DNA from: Vampirovibrionales bacterium
Lineage (GTDB): Bacteria > Cyanobacteriota > Vampirovibrionia > Vampirovibrionales > Vampirovibrionaceae
Assembly (NCBI GenBank): GCA_016712355.1
Contig: JADJRF010000005.1
Span: 1,922,001-1,986,000 of the forward strand
Length of the DNA stretch: 64,000 nucleotides
Direction of reading: 5' to 3'
Part shown: one piece after another, positions 40,871 to 48,826 of the stretch
Layout of the letters: the number at the start of each line of letters is the position of its first letter
How positions within the stretch are numbered: the stretch's first letter is position 1
Notes under the pieces: generated by a model
What the model was told of the DNA's origin: nothing
Database searches by the model: none
Seen by the model: only the letters and a program-made list of their open reading frames with translations
Position numbers and translations under genes: made by a program

Positions 40871-42901
40871 TCAGGCGGGCGCAATAAGGCTTTCCAGCGC
40901 CTTGAGCTGCTCGGGCGCGCCCATCGCAACCAGAATATCGCCCGGTTTCAGGCAGGTTTGCGGATCGGGGCTCTGCTGAAACGCCCCGCTCGCATCCAGA
41001 TGCGCCAGAATATTCGCGCCGGTTTCGCCGCGAATCGCCGATTCGGCCAGCGTTTTACCTGCCAGCGGACTCCCGTCGGCCAGCGTCAGCCATTCAATCT
41101 GCGCGTCGGCGAAGATGCTCAAGCGGCCGGCGGCGCTGGGAGCGTCGTCCGCAAAGGGATCGGCGGCCTGCGGGTCGCTGCGCTGGCGTAATTGCGCAAT
41201 CAGCGACGCCGTAATCTCGCGCGGAAAACCGAGCGCCGACAGCGAAAGAAACGCAAAGCTCAGGCTCGACTCGAATTCCTCGTAAATGACGGCGCTGGCC
41301 CCGACTTGTCGAAGGCGCTGGACCGGCGGGGCGTAACGGCTGCGCGCCAGCGCGTAAATCGAGGGATTCAGACGCCGCGCCTGCTGAAGCGCCAGTTCGA
41401 CATTGCGCACGTCAGGATGCGTCAGCGCGATCAACTGCGCCTCCTGCACGCCGGCAGCTTCCAGCACGTCTGCATGTGAGGCGTCGCCAAAGACGGCGGG
41501 CATGCCGATGGCATCAAGGCGCTTGACGGTCTTCGCGTTCATTTCGATAACAGTACAGGCCACGCCCTGTTGCGTCAGAATCCGCGATAAATTGCGTCCG
41601 ATGGGCCCGTATCCGGCGATAATGGCGCGTTTGACGCCGCCCTCGCCCTGATTCGAGAGTCTCTGAATGGTCTCGGCGTCAATGTCCGGCACAGGGAAGC
41701 GCTTCTGGGACAGCCACGCGGGCAAGCGGCGCATCACCAGAGGCGTGAGCAGCATCGACAGCACCACGGCGTTTACCAGCAACGGCCCCCACCACGCCAT
41801 CGCGCCCTGCCAGGGCGATTCTGTCGCGGCGCCCTGTTGCAGGCGTTGCAGCAACACGAACGACAGCTCGCCGACCTGAAACAACGACAAGCCGCACCAC
41901 AGCGATTTCCGCACTGAGAATCCCAATAAGCGCGCCGCCAGACCCGCCAGCGCGGTTTTCAGAATCAGAATGCCCAGGGTGACGCCCAGCACAGCAGGCC
42001 AGTGCGCCCACAAAAAGGGAATATTCAGCATCAGGCCAATCGAGACGAAAAATACCGTTACCAGCACGTCGCGAAACGGTCGGCTGTCGGCCACGATCTG
42101 GCGGCTGAACAGGCTGCCGCTCAGCGAGAGACCGGCGATAAAGGCGCCCGCCTCAAATGAGAGGCCCATCCCGCCGGTGGCCAGCGCAATGCCCAGTCCG
42201 ATACCCACCACAGCCAGCGTGAAAATCTCGCGATTATTGGCGCTTGCCACGCGATCCAGTGCCCAGGGAACCAGCTTGAGGCTCAGCCACACGGCGACCC
42301 CCAGCGCAATCACTGCCTTCAGGCACTCCAGGCCAATAAGGCCCAGAATATCCCCGGCGCTGCCCGTGAGGGGGCGGCTCAGGGTCGGCAGGAGGGCCAT
42401 CAGCGGGACGATCGAGAGATCCTGAACAATCAGCATGCCCAGCATCAGGCGGCCGTGGAGCGTGTCACCCTCGTTCAGCTCTTCGAGCGTCTTGAGAACA
42501 ATCGCCGTGCTGCTCAGCGACGCGATGCCCCCCAGCAGGAAGGCCAGCTGCAACGGCGCGCCCGCCAGAAAAAACAGCGCGCTGAGACCTATTGTCGTCA
42601 GGACAAGCTGTAAGACGCCTGCCAATAAAGCCTGGGCCCGAATCTGTCGCAGGAAGTCCGGCGACATCTCCAGCCCGACGACAAATAATAGAAAGATGAC
42701 GCCCAAATGCGACAGCATCGCGATATCGCGCGCGCTGGTCACCCAGGCCAGCGCGCCCGGACCCGCCAGGCATCCCGTCAAAATGAACCCCAGCACGCTG
42801 GGCAGCTTGAGCCGATGACACGCAAAGGCCAGCGCCGTCCCGAGCAGCAGGAGCGGCACGACCGTTTCAATCAGCGCAAATTCGGTTGTGGGCGACGCCA
42901 T
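40871..42901 (-). CDS. CPA2-family cation:proton antiporter (Kef-like) with TrkA domains
   Basis: 676 residues. About 12-13 TM helices in the Na+/H+ exchanger fold (residues 1-390; e.g. GFILTGCLAGP, FLLFVVGLEMSPDFLR, GSLFSRQIVAD). Then a RCK/TrkA-N nucleotide-binding domain (AIIAGYGPIGRNLSRILTQQG...FGDASHADVL) and a TrkA-C domain (SPLAGKTLAESAIRG). This matches KefB/KefC or RosB-type K+ efflux systems. No KefF/G partner gene is adjacent. Ion specificity cannot be read from sequence. Confidence 0.93.
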   Translation of the reverse strand: MASPTTEFALIETVVPLLLLGTALAFACHRLKLPSVLGFILTGCLAGPGALAWVTSARDIAMLSHLGVIFLLFVVGLEMSPDFLRQIRAQALLAGVLQLVLTTIGLSALFFLAGAPLQLAFLLGGIASLSSTAIVLKTLEELNEGDTLHGRLMLGMLIVQDLSIVPLMALLPTLSRPLTGSAGDILGLIGLECLKAVIALGVAVWLSLKLVPWALDRVASANNREIFTLAVVGIGLGIALATGGMGLSFEAGAFIAGLSLSGSLFSRQIVADSRPFRDVLVTVFFVSIGLMLNIPFLWAHWPAVLGVTLGILILKTALAGLAARLLGFSVRKSLWCGLSLFQVGELSFVLLQRLQQGAATESPWQGAMAWWGPLLVNAVVLSMLLTPLVMRRLPAWLSQKRFPVPDIDAETIQRLSNQGEGGVKRAIIAGYGPIGRNLSRILTQQGVACTVIEMNAKTVKRLDAIGMPAVFGDASHADVLEAAGVQEAQLIALTHPDVRNVELALQQARRLNPSIYALARSRYAPPVQRLRQVGASAVIYEEFESSLSFAFLSLSALGFPREITASLIAQLRQRSDPQAADPFADDAPSAAGRLSIFADAQIEWLTLADGSPLAGKTLAESAIRGETGANILAHLDASGAFQQSPDPQTCLKPGDILVAMGAPEQLKALESLIAPA

Positions 42902-43100
42902 GGGCCTCAGTCTAGCAGGAGGCCGGGTCCCGATACAATTGTTAATTCCCCCGCGTCACGCCCCGAGGGCGTTTAGAGAAATTTCGGGATCGAAATCCGT
43001 TGCGATGGCAATTCCCCTTTTAATATTGTTTTTATTTATATAGATAAAAGCTACTTGTTTTCACATTGGTTTAGATGAGAGACCCAAAAGGACGCCCCCA

Positions 43101-43295
43101 ATGAGCATCAACGTCGGCAACAACCCATTTCAACTGGCGCTGACGCAAAAGGCCAGCCCGCCGCCTGCCGCCCGGCAGACGACTGGCGACGCATCGCTCA
43201 TCTTCCAGAAGAAGGACGCCCTGGCGAAACCCGGCGGCTTCGGCGCGCTGTATGACACGCCTACGGTGAAAAACCCCTTCGATCTTCTGGGATAA
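43101..43295 (+). CDS. Small GNNPF-motif protein (64 residues)
   Basis: Starts MSINVGNNPFQLALTQ after AAAGGACG. Pro/Ala-rich, with GGFGALYD near the end and a closing KNPFDLLG, so NPF occurs twice. It is soluble, with no TM helix. It shares GNNPF and a Gly-Phe/Tyr-Gly motif with the 88-residue protein at 15025-15291. It is monocistronic, behind an AT-rich upstream region (about 43010-43075) that is a likely promoter area. Function unknown. Confidence 0.7.
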   Translation: MSINVGNNPFQLALTQKASPPPAARQTTGDASLIFQKKDALAKPGGFGALYDTPTVKNPFDLLG

Positions 43296-43333
43296 CAGCG
43301 CGCGTTATCTCTCCCTGGGCATGATAGCCGTGA

Positions 43334-43361
43334 GAGTTGGCATTTCTGAGTTGGCATTTCT
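43334..43361 (+). repeat. 14-base tandem duplication
   Basis: GAGTTGGCATTTCT occurs twice head-to-tail (43334-43347, 43348-43361) in the 278-base gap before mnmG, followed by a partial third copy (TTGACATT). I see no gene in this gap. Confidence 0.85.
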
Positions 43362-43536
43362 AAATTGACATTAATATGTGGAGAGTGCGTCTCCTCAGGC
43401 GCGTAGCGTCCCGTGCGGGCGCGTATCGGCGCAGGAGGAGCGAAAAGCGTGAAGCAGCGGGCCGCCGTATGGCGATAGCCTGGACGTTTTGAGGCGTCGC
43501 GGCAGTATCGTCATCAGATGGGCGTGCGGGCGCGGC

Positions 43537-43565
43537 TTGTGGGCGCGGCCGGGTTTAACTACAAT
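43537..43565 (+). promoter_or_regulatory. Promoter of mnmG, predicting a leaderless mRNA
   Basis: TTGTGG (43537-43542), 17 bases, TACAAT (43560-43565). The mnmG ATG at 43574 is eight bases beyond the -10 box and has no ribosome site. Confidence 0.5.
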
Positions 43566-43573
43566 CATCGCTG

Positions 43574-45496
43574 ATGCGTAGTCATGATACTGGGTGCGAC
43601 GTCCATGCGGACGTCATCGTTATTGGCGGCGGCCATGCCGGGATTGAAGCGGCGGTGGCGGCGGCGCGTCTGGGCTGCAATACCCTGCTGATGACGATGA
43701 ATCTGGACGTCATCGGCCAGATGAGCTGTAACCCGGCCATCGGCGGCCCGGCCAAAAGCCAGTTGACCCGCGAAATCGATGCCTTGGGCGGCGTCATGGG
43801 CGAATGCGCCGACGCGTCCTATTTACAGATGAAAACCCTGAACCGCAGCAAGGGGCCTGCCGTCTGGGCCTTGCGCGCCCAATCCGACAAGGCGGAATAT
43901 CGGCGCGTCGCGCGACGCGTCGTCGAGGCTGAACCGAACCTGCGCCTGCGTCAGGCGATGGCGGTGGAAATCCTGCAAGACTCACGCACGCGGGCGATTC
44001 TGGGCGTTCGTGATCAGCTGGGAATCGCCTATCACGCCCCTGCGCTGGTCATTACCGCCGGAACATTCCTGAACGGCAAGCTCTGGGTGGGCGAAACCTG
44101 CGTCGGCGGCGGCCGTCCGGGTGAATCCGCCGCGACGGGCCTGACGGGTTGTCTGACAGCGCTGGGTCTACGATCAGGTCGCCTGAAAACCGGAACCCCG
44201 CCGCGTCTCGATGGTCGTACAATTGATTACGCCGGTCTGGAAGTGCATCCGGGCGATGAAACCCTGCGGTTTTTCTCCTTTCTGCCGGATCGCCCGCATC
44301 GCGCGCAACTGCCCTGTCATCTCACGCGCACCAACGCCGACACCCATCGCCTGATTCGCGAGAATCTGCACCGCTCGCCGATGGTCGCCGGCCTGATCGA
44401 CAGTTGCGGGCCGCGCTATTGCCCCTCGATCGAAGACAAGGTCGTACGCTTTGCCGATAAGGATAGCCATCACCTGTTTATCGAGCCCGAAGGCCGCGAC
44501 ACCTATGAGGTGTATTTACAGGGCTTTTCGACCTGCCTGCCCTACGAAATTCAAGTCGCGATGGCGCGCACGCTGCCCGGCCTGTCGCGCGTCCACATCC
44601 TGCGTCCCGCTGCCGCCGTGGAGTACGATTATTTTCCCGCCTGCCAGCTCACCCCGGCGCTGATGGCAAAAGACGCGCCCGGCCTGTTTCTCGCCGGACA
44701 AATCAACGGGACCAGCGGCTACGAGGAGGCGGCGGCTCAGGGGCTGCTTGCGGGCATTAACGCCGCGCGCTTCGCCGGCGGGCAGGAGTCGCTGATCCTG
44801 TCGCGGGGCTCGTCCTATATCGGCTCGTTGATTGACGATCTCGTCACCCGCGAGATTCTCGAACCCTACCGCATGCTCACCTCCCGTAGTGAATATCGCC
44901 TGCTCCTGCGCCAGGACAACGCCGACCTGCGGCTCACGCCCCTGTCGCGCGATATTGGCCTGGCGTCGTCGCTGCGCTGGGAGGTCTTTACCGCTCGCCG
45001 CGAGCGTCTTGAAGCCGAACGTCGCCGCCTTGAAACGACGCTGCTGGCCCCGGATGACCATCAACGCGCAAGCGATCGCCTGGCCGAAGCCTGCGGCGAA
45101 CGCTTCTCCGAAAAAACCACGCTCGCGCAGCTTCTCAAGCGCCCTGCCGTGACGCTGGCTCATCTGGCGGCGCTGGATGCCGGTTGCGCCGCCCTCTGCG
45201 ACGAATATCCCGACGTGGCGGAGACCCTCGAGACAGAAATTCGTTACAGCGGCTATATTGAGCGCCAGCAAGTGGAAATCCGACGTCTGGAAAACGCCGG
45301 GCGCGTGGCGATTCCTGATGATCTTGATTACGCGACAATTGCCCAGCTCTCCAATGAGGCGCGCGACAAGCTGGGCCGCCTGCGCCCGGTCGATCTGGCC
45401 CAGGCGGCCCGCATTACGGGCGTGACGCCCGCCGATATTTCCGTATTACAGATTATTCTGGCCAAGCGCGCGCAGCTATTGGCGGCCAAGCCCTGA
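43574..45496 (+). CDS. mnmG: tRNA uridine-5-carboxymethylaminomethyl modification enzyme MnmG (GidA)
   Basis: With MnmE, installs the cmnm5 group at U34 of certain tRNAs, using FAD and methylenetetrahydrofolate. 640 residues. FAD motif VIGGGHAGIEAAVAAARLG, the conserved SCNPAIGGPAKSQLTREIDALGG, GLTG/KTGTPPRLD region, INGTSGYEEAAAQGL, TSRSEYRLLLRQDNADLRL, and the helical C-terminal MnmE-binding domain. TrmFO, its paralogue, is at 1944-3332; MnmE is not in the window. Confidence 0.97.
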   Translation: MRSHDTGCDVHADVIVIGGGHAGIEAAVAAARLGCNTLLMTMNLDVIGQMSCNPAIGGPAKSQLTREIDALGGVMGECADASYLQMKTLNRSKGPAVWALRAQSDKAEYRRVARRVVEAEPNLRLRQAMAVEILQDSRTRAILGVRDQLGIAYHAPALVITAGTFLNGKLWVGETCVGGGRPGESAATGLTGCLTALGLRSGRLKTGTPPRLDGRTIDYAGLEVHPGDETLRFFSFLPDRPHRAQLPCHLTRTNADTHRLIRENLHRSPMVAGLIDSCGPRYCPSIEDKVVRFADKDSHHLFIEPEGRDTYEVYLQGFSTCLPYEIQVAMARTLPGLSRVHILRPAAAVEYDYFPACQLTPALMAKDAPGLFLAGQINGTSGYEEAAAQGLLAGINAARFAGGQESLILSRGSSYIGSLIDDLVTREILEPYRMLTSRSEYRLLLRQDNADLRLTPLSRDIGLASSLRWEVFTARRERLEAERRRLETTLLAPDDHQRASDRLAEACGERFSEKTTLAQLLKRPAVTLAHLAALDAGCAALCDEYPDVAETLETEIRYSGYIERQQVEIRRLENAGRVAIPDDLDYATIAQLSNEARDKLGRLRPVDLAQAARITGVTPADISVLQIILAKRAQLLAAKP

Positions 45497-45506
45497 AGGG
45501 CAGGCT

Positions 45507-46265
45507 TTAGACGCTGCCTGAAGCGGGAATCTTCTCCAGCAATTCACGCGCCGGATTATAAGCGGCGCTGATCAGTAGACATTGGCTTAGAACCACGCGG
45601 CAATCGTCGTAACGCTTTCGCTGAAAGCAATATTGTCCCAGATGATAATAAATTTCAGGGTCGTTAGGCAGCATGCGCTGCCCCTCGAATAAAAACGCCT
45701 CGGCCCGGTCGCCCCAGCCCATATGCATCAACGAACGCCCCAGAAACTTGTAAGTTTCCGGGTTGACCTGAACCAGAAAATCCGCATGGGAAAGCAGATT
45801 CTCCAGAAACTCAAACTGGCCCGCCTGAATCAGGTTCGTGACGTCGCATTCCAGATGATTGCGTATCTGAAACGGCGTCGGACACGAGGCCAACTGCCGC
45901 GTTACAAGTCCAAACAGCGTCACTGCCCAATGGTTCTGACGAAGGGCCTCCAGTTTCATCCAGTAATGGCGCGCTCCAGCGAGATTCCCCTTGAGCATCT
46001 CGCAATAACCTGCCTGAAACCAGTCGTTGACGCCCGTATACAGGCGCATGGCGTCGTCATAGCGGCTTTGCTCGCGCAGCGCGAGAGTCGCCAGATCGGT
46101 CAGCGCCCGCTGTTCTTCGGGCTGGAGGCGGCGATCGCTTAAGAAGGGCTGCAATTCCGCCACGGTTCCGGCGGGGTCGCGTCCTGTGAAAAAGCGCTCG
46201 CGCATTGGCGTCAGAAATTTCAGAAATCCGCCCACCGCGTCTGAATGGTCCTCTCGTCTTGCCAC
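45507..46265 (-). CDS. TPR-repeat protein
   Basis: About 252 residues from a GTG at 46265; an ATG at 46205 would give a shorter form, and longer frames overlap the response regulator. Consecutive helix pairs are TPR-like: YDDAMRLYTGVNDWFQAGYCEMLKGNLAGARHYW, TYKFLGRSLMHMGWGDRAEAFLFEGQRMLPNDPEIYYHLGQYCFQRKRYDDCRVVLSQ. No signal peptide. It lies directly after the two-component pair on the same strand, so it may be part of that operon, perhaps a partner-binding protein. Specific role unknown. Confidence 0.75.
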   Translation of the reverse strand: MARREDHSDAVGGFLKFLTPMRERFFTGRDPAGTVAELQPFLSDRRLQPEEQRALTDLATLALREQSRYDDAMRLYTGVNDWFQAGYCEMLKGNLAGARHYWMKLEALRQNHWAVTLFGLVTRQLASCPTPFQIRNHLECDVTNLIQAGQFEFLENLLSHADFLVQVNPETYKFLGRSLMHMGWGDRAEAFLFEGQRMLPNDPEIYYHLGQYCFQRKRYDDCRVVLSQCLLISAAYNPARELLEKIPASGSV

Positions 46266-46302
46266 ATCGATTGTACCAGACCCGTCGCGTTGCGTCGCGC
46301 GC

Positions 46303-46953
46303 CTAGAGCAGGCCCTGTTCATACGCGTAGGCCGTCAATTGCGCCCGGTTGTGCGCATTGAGCTTGCGAATGAGATTGGCGACATGGCTGTCAACGGTTT
46401 TCACAGACAGGACCAGCGCTTCTGCGATGGCGCGATTCGTGAGCCCCTGAGCTACCAGAATCAGAATCTCATGCTCGCGCGCGCTCAAACCGGCGCTTTT
46501 GGCCTCGCCCTGAACGGCGGCGAGCTTCTGCGCGGTTTCCTCGCACAACAGCGGGACATCGGCGGCGTCGCCCATCAACGACAGGACGGCCGTCTGCAAG
46601 GCCTGTTCTGTAATCGTCTTGGACAGAAACCCATGGGCCTGAAGGGCCAGCCCCCGGCGAATATACTGCGGATCCACATGCGCCGAAAACAACAGGATTT
46701 TCAGCGTCGGGAAGTCGCGGCGCATGCGCTGGAGAATATCCAGCCCGTTTTCGCCGGGCAAATGAATATCCAATAGCAGCACGTCCGGCCGTTTCAGACG
46801 AATCATACCTTCGAGATTCTCGCCGGAAGCCGTTTCGCCGACGACTTCAATGCCGGGATGCGCGGCCAGCATATTGCGCGTGCCTTGGCGCACCACCGCG
46901 TGGTCGTCGACAATCATCACCCGCGCCCTAGACGCGGGAGGGGGCTGGGACAT
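46303..46953 (-). CDS. NarL/LuxR-family response regulator
   Basis: 216 residues. REC domain with acidic pair Asp16/Asp17, phospho-acceptor Asp62 (LLLDIHLPGENG) and the switch Lys in FLSKTI. A C-terminal LuxR-type HTH (GLSAREHEILILVAQGLTNRAIAEALVLSVKTVDSHVANLIRKL) binds DNA. Its start overlaps the end of the kinase gene by 26 bases, so the two form a coupled pair. Targets unknown; the adjacent prepilin and comEC genes are candidates. Confidence 0.94.
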   Translation of the reverse strand: MSQPPPASRARVMIVDDHAVVRQGTRNMLAAHPGIEVVGETASGENLEGMIRLKRPDVLLLDIHLPGENGLDILQRMRRDFPTLKILLFSAHVDPQYIRRGLALQAHGFLSKTITEQALQTAVLSLMGDAADVPLLCEETAQKLAAVQGEAKSAGLSAREHEILILVAQGLTNRAIAEALVLSVKTVDSHVANLIRKLNAHNRAQLTAYAYEQGLL

Positions 46954-48064
46954 CGCCTTTTCGCCTTATATAGACGGGGATCAGCACCTGGAACGTCGAT
47001 CCCAGCGTTGGCGCCGAGCGAATAACCAGGCGTCCGCCCGCCTGCAACACGCGATCATGGACGCCGGGCAGCCCGAGGCCGCCGCCGCCGCTGCGTTGCG
47101 GGTCAAAGCCCACCCCATTGTCGTGAATATACAGGCGCAGCAAGGGGCTTTCTTTCGGGTCGTAAATCAGCGTGAGCGATGCTTGCGTGGCTTGGGCGTG
47201 ACGGCGAATATTCTGGAAGAGTTCTTGCGCAATGCGAAACGCGAGCAGGTCGTAGCCGTGCGGAATCGCCGCCGCTTCCGCCGGATCCAGATTGAGCGTG
47301 ACGGTCACGCCTTCCTGACGCAAGGGTTCGGCCAGTTGCGCCAGCGCGTCGGCCAGTCCCAGATCTTCCAGCGCCTGCGGCTTCAGGTTCTGGCAGATGC
47401 GGCGTACGCTGTCAATCAGCGCGTCGGCCTTATGCGGCTCAAACGATCGCCTCAGTTCAATCAACCCCTGAATAATCTCATCGTGCAGCTCATGCGAGAT
47501 GCGCCGACGTTCTTCTTCCTGAATCGTAATGGCCAGGTCGCGCGAGCGCGCCAGCTGTTTAAACAGACGCGTGAGATCGACCGCCGTCACCCCCATCAAC
47601 AGCAGGCCCAGCACAGCCATGCTGATGGTAATCATCAGCGTCACGCTGCCCGAGGTCCGCTGAACATCCACCAACGTCTGCTGCGTACGCTCCGGATTAA
47701 ACTGGAAGAAGTCCGCCTGCAACATGGCGTTAATGCGCCCCATGTTCTCAGGGTCGTTCATGAACAGCGTGAGCGCCTTGGGCAGTGTCAGGGTCCCGCT
47801 CATACTGGCGACCTGTTTCTGGGTTTCGGCCCAGTAGGCGCGCGCTTCGTCGTCGCGATGACTGTTAATCGCCGCCTGCGCCTGACGCAATTGCCACTGG
47901 ATGTTATTCAGGGCTTGCGCGCGCGCCAGTCCCAGCGTCGTCCCCTGAATCGCCGCCCCCCAGCGCTGGGTCATTTCATACGCCGAATACCCGACCACCA
48001 CGGTGAGCATCAGCATCACCAGCAGGGGAGCGAGGATCGTGCGCGCGTTCAGGCGATTCATCAA
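46928..48064 (-). CDS. Sensor histidine kinase, NarX-like (HisKA_3)
   Basis: 378 residues. TM1 (about 10-27) and TM2 (about 140-162) bracket a helical periplasmic sensor of about 110 residues. After TM2 comes the HisKA_3 dimerisation helix EEERRRISHELHDEIIQGL with phospho-His194 in ELHD. The HATPase domain has the N box FQNIRRHAQAT and DNGVGFDP...GGGGLGLPGVHDRV. The membrane arrangement resembles a four-helix-bundle sensor. Overlaps the response regulator gene. Ligand unknown. Confidence 0.94.
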   Translation of the reverse strand: MMNRLNARTILAPLLVMLMLTVVVGYSAYEMTQRWGAAIQGTTLGLARAQALNNIQWQLRQAQAAINSHRDDEARAYWAETQKQVASMSGTLTLPKALTLFMNDPENMGRINAMLQADFFQFNPERTQQTLVDVQRTSGSVTLMITISMAVLGLLLMGVTAVDLTRLFKQLARSRDLAITIQEEERRRISHELHDEIIQGLIELRRSFEPHKADALIDSVRRICQNLKPQALEDLGLADALAQLAEPLRQEGVTVTLNLDPAEAAAIPHGYDLLAFRIAQELFQNIRRHAQATQASLTLIYDPKESPLLRLYIHDNGVGFDPQRSGGGGLGLPGVHDRVLQAGGRLVIRSAPTLGSTFQVLIPVYIRRKGDVPAPSRV

Positions 48065-48180
48065 AGGCGAGAGTCTCTCGTGTTAACGGGACTGTCTTAC
48101 GAGCATAGCCTTCCGCCCCCCTAAAAACATCCGGCCAGCAGACGAATCCACTGGCCGGACGTAAATTGAATAATCTGGGG

Positions 48181-48570
48181 TTAGTGGGTGACAGCGGCCG
48201 TAATGGCGCCGTTGTCCCACGTGTACACCGCGTTGGTTTTGCTGAACGTGGTGCCTTTGGCGCAGGTGATGGTCGCCGCAGCAACCGTACATCCGCCTTT
48301 GCCCAGAGTCGCCGTGCTGATGGTTTGCGCATCGCCGGTGGCGAGAGCGGCGGCTTTCACAAAGTTGGTGAAGCCGATCGGCGAGGTCATTTGCTTGGCC
48401 GTATACATCGCGGCCGCACTGTTCAGTTGCGACACGAAGTCTTTGGCAACCGCTTCTTCCGCCGAATCCGTCGAATCGACCAGACGGGGTACCGCGACAG
48501 CGGCCAGAATGGCGACGATCGCAATAACGACCGCCAATTCAACCAGAGTAAAACCTTTTGATGCTTTCAT
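48181..48570 (-). CDS. Type IV prepilin-like protein
   Basis: 129 residues. Classic class-IVa leader MKASKG cleaved before Phe7, with FTLVELAVVIAIVAILAAVAVPRL and Glu5 of the mature protein. The globular part is small, with a Cys pair (GGCTV...ITCAKG) that could form the D-loop disulphide. A perfect AAGGAGG ribosome site and a TATAAT box (48602-48607, minus strand) suggest strong expression. It could be a major pilin or a competence pseudopilin: comEC, the DNA-uptake channel, lies divergently next to it. Confidence 0.9.
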   Translation of the reverse strand: MKASKGFTLVELAVVIAIVAILAAVAVPRLVDSTDSAEEAVAKDFVSQLNSAAAMYTAKQMTSPIGFTNFVKAAALATGDAQTISTATLGKGGCTVAAATITCAKGTTFSKTNAVYTWDNGAITAAVTH

Positions 48571-48601
48571 TCAGGAGTCCTCCTTCAAACACTTAACAAA
48601 A

Positions 48602-48607
48602 ATTATA
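48602..48607 (-). promoter_or_regulatory. -10 box of the prepilin gene
   Basis: On the minus strand this reads TATAAT, about 32 bases upstream of the prepilin ATG. No good -35 is visible at the expected distance. Confidence 0.4.
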
Positions 48608-48779
48608 AACGCAAAACCCGTTTTAGAGGGGCCTTGAGATCGTTTCCAGTAAAAACAATCCGTAGAGACGTCCGCATCGGGAATCTGGTGGAGGTATCGT
48701 TTCGCGCGCGTCAAACCTGAGTCGGTAGAATTACTGAAGTTTGCGATCGCCGGCGTTCTCCTCTCAGGCGCGTTTTGCC

Positions 48780-48785
48780 TATAAT
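48780..48785 (+). promoter_or_regulatory. -10 box of comEC
   Basis: TATAAT at 48780-48785, 41 bases before the comEC ATG; the ribosome site GGAGA follows at about 48812. No convincing -35. Confidence 0.4.
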
Positions 48786-48826
48786 GGCGTCATCGCGTTA
48801 GAGAGAGCCTCGGAGATCGTCCCTGT

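Noticed and set aside
43296..43573. Possible tRNA or small RNA before mnmG
   Set aside because: No cloverleaf or CCA-end pattern seen; only a 14-base tandem duplication and the mnmG promoter.
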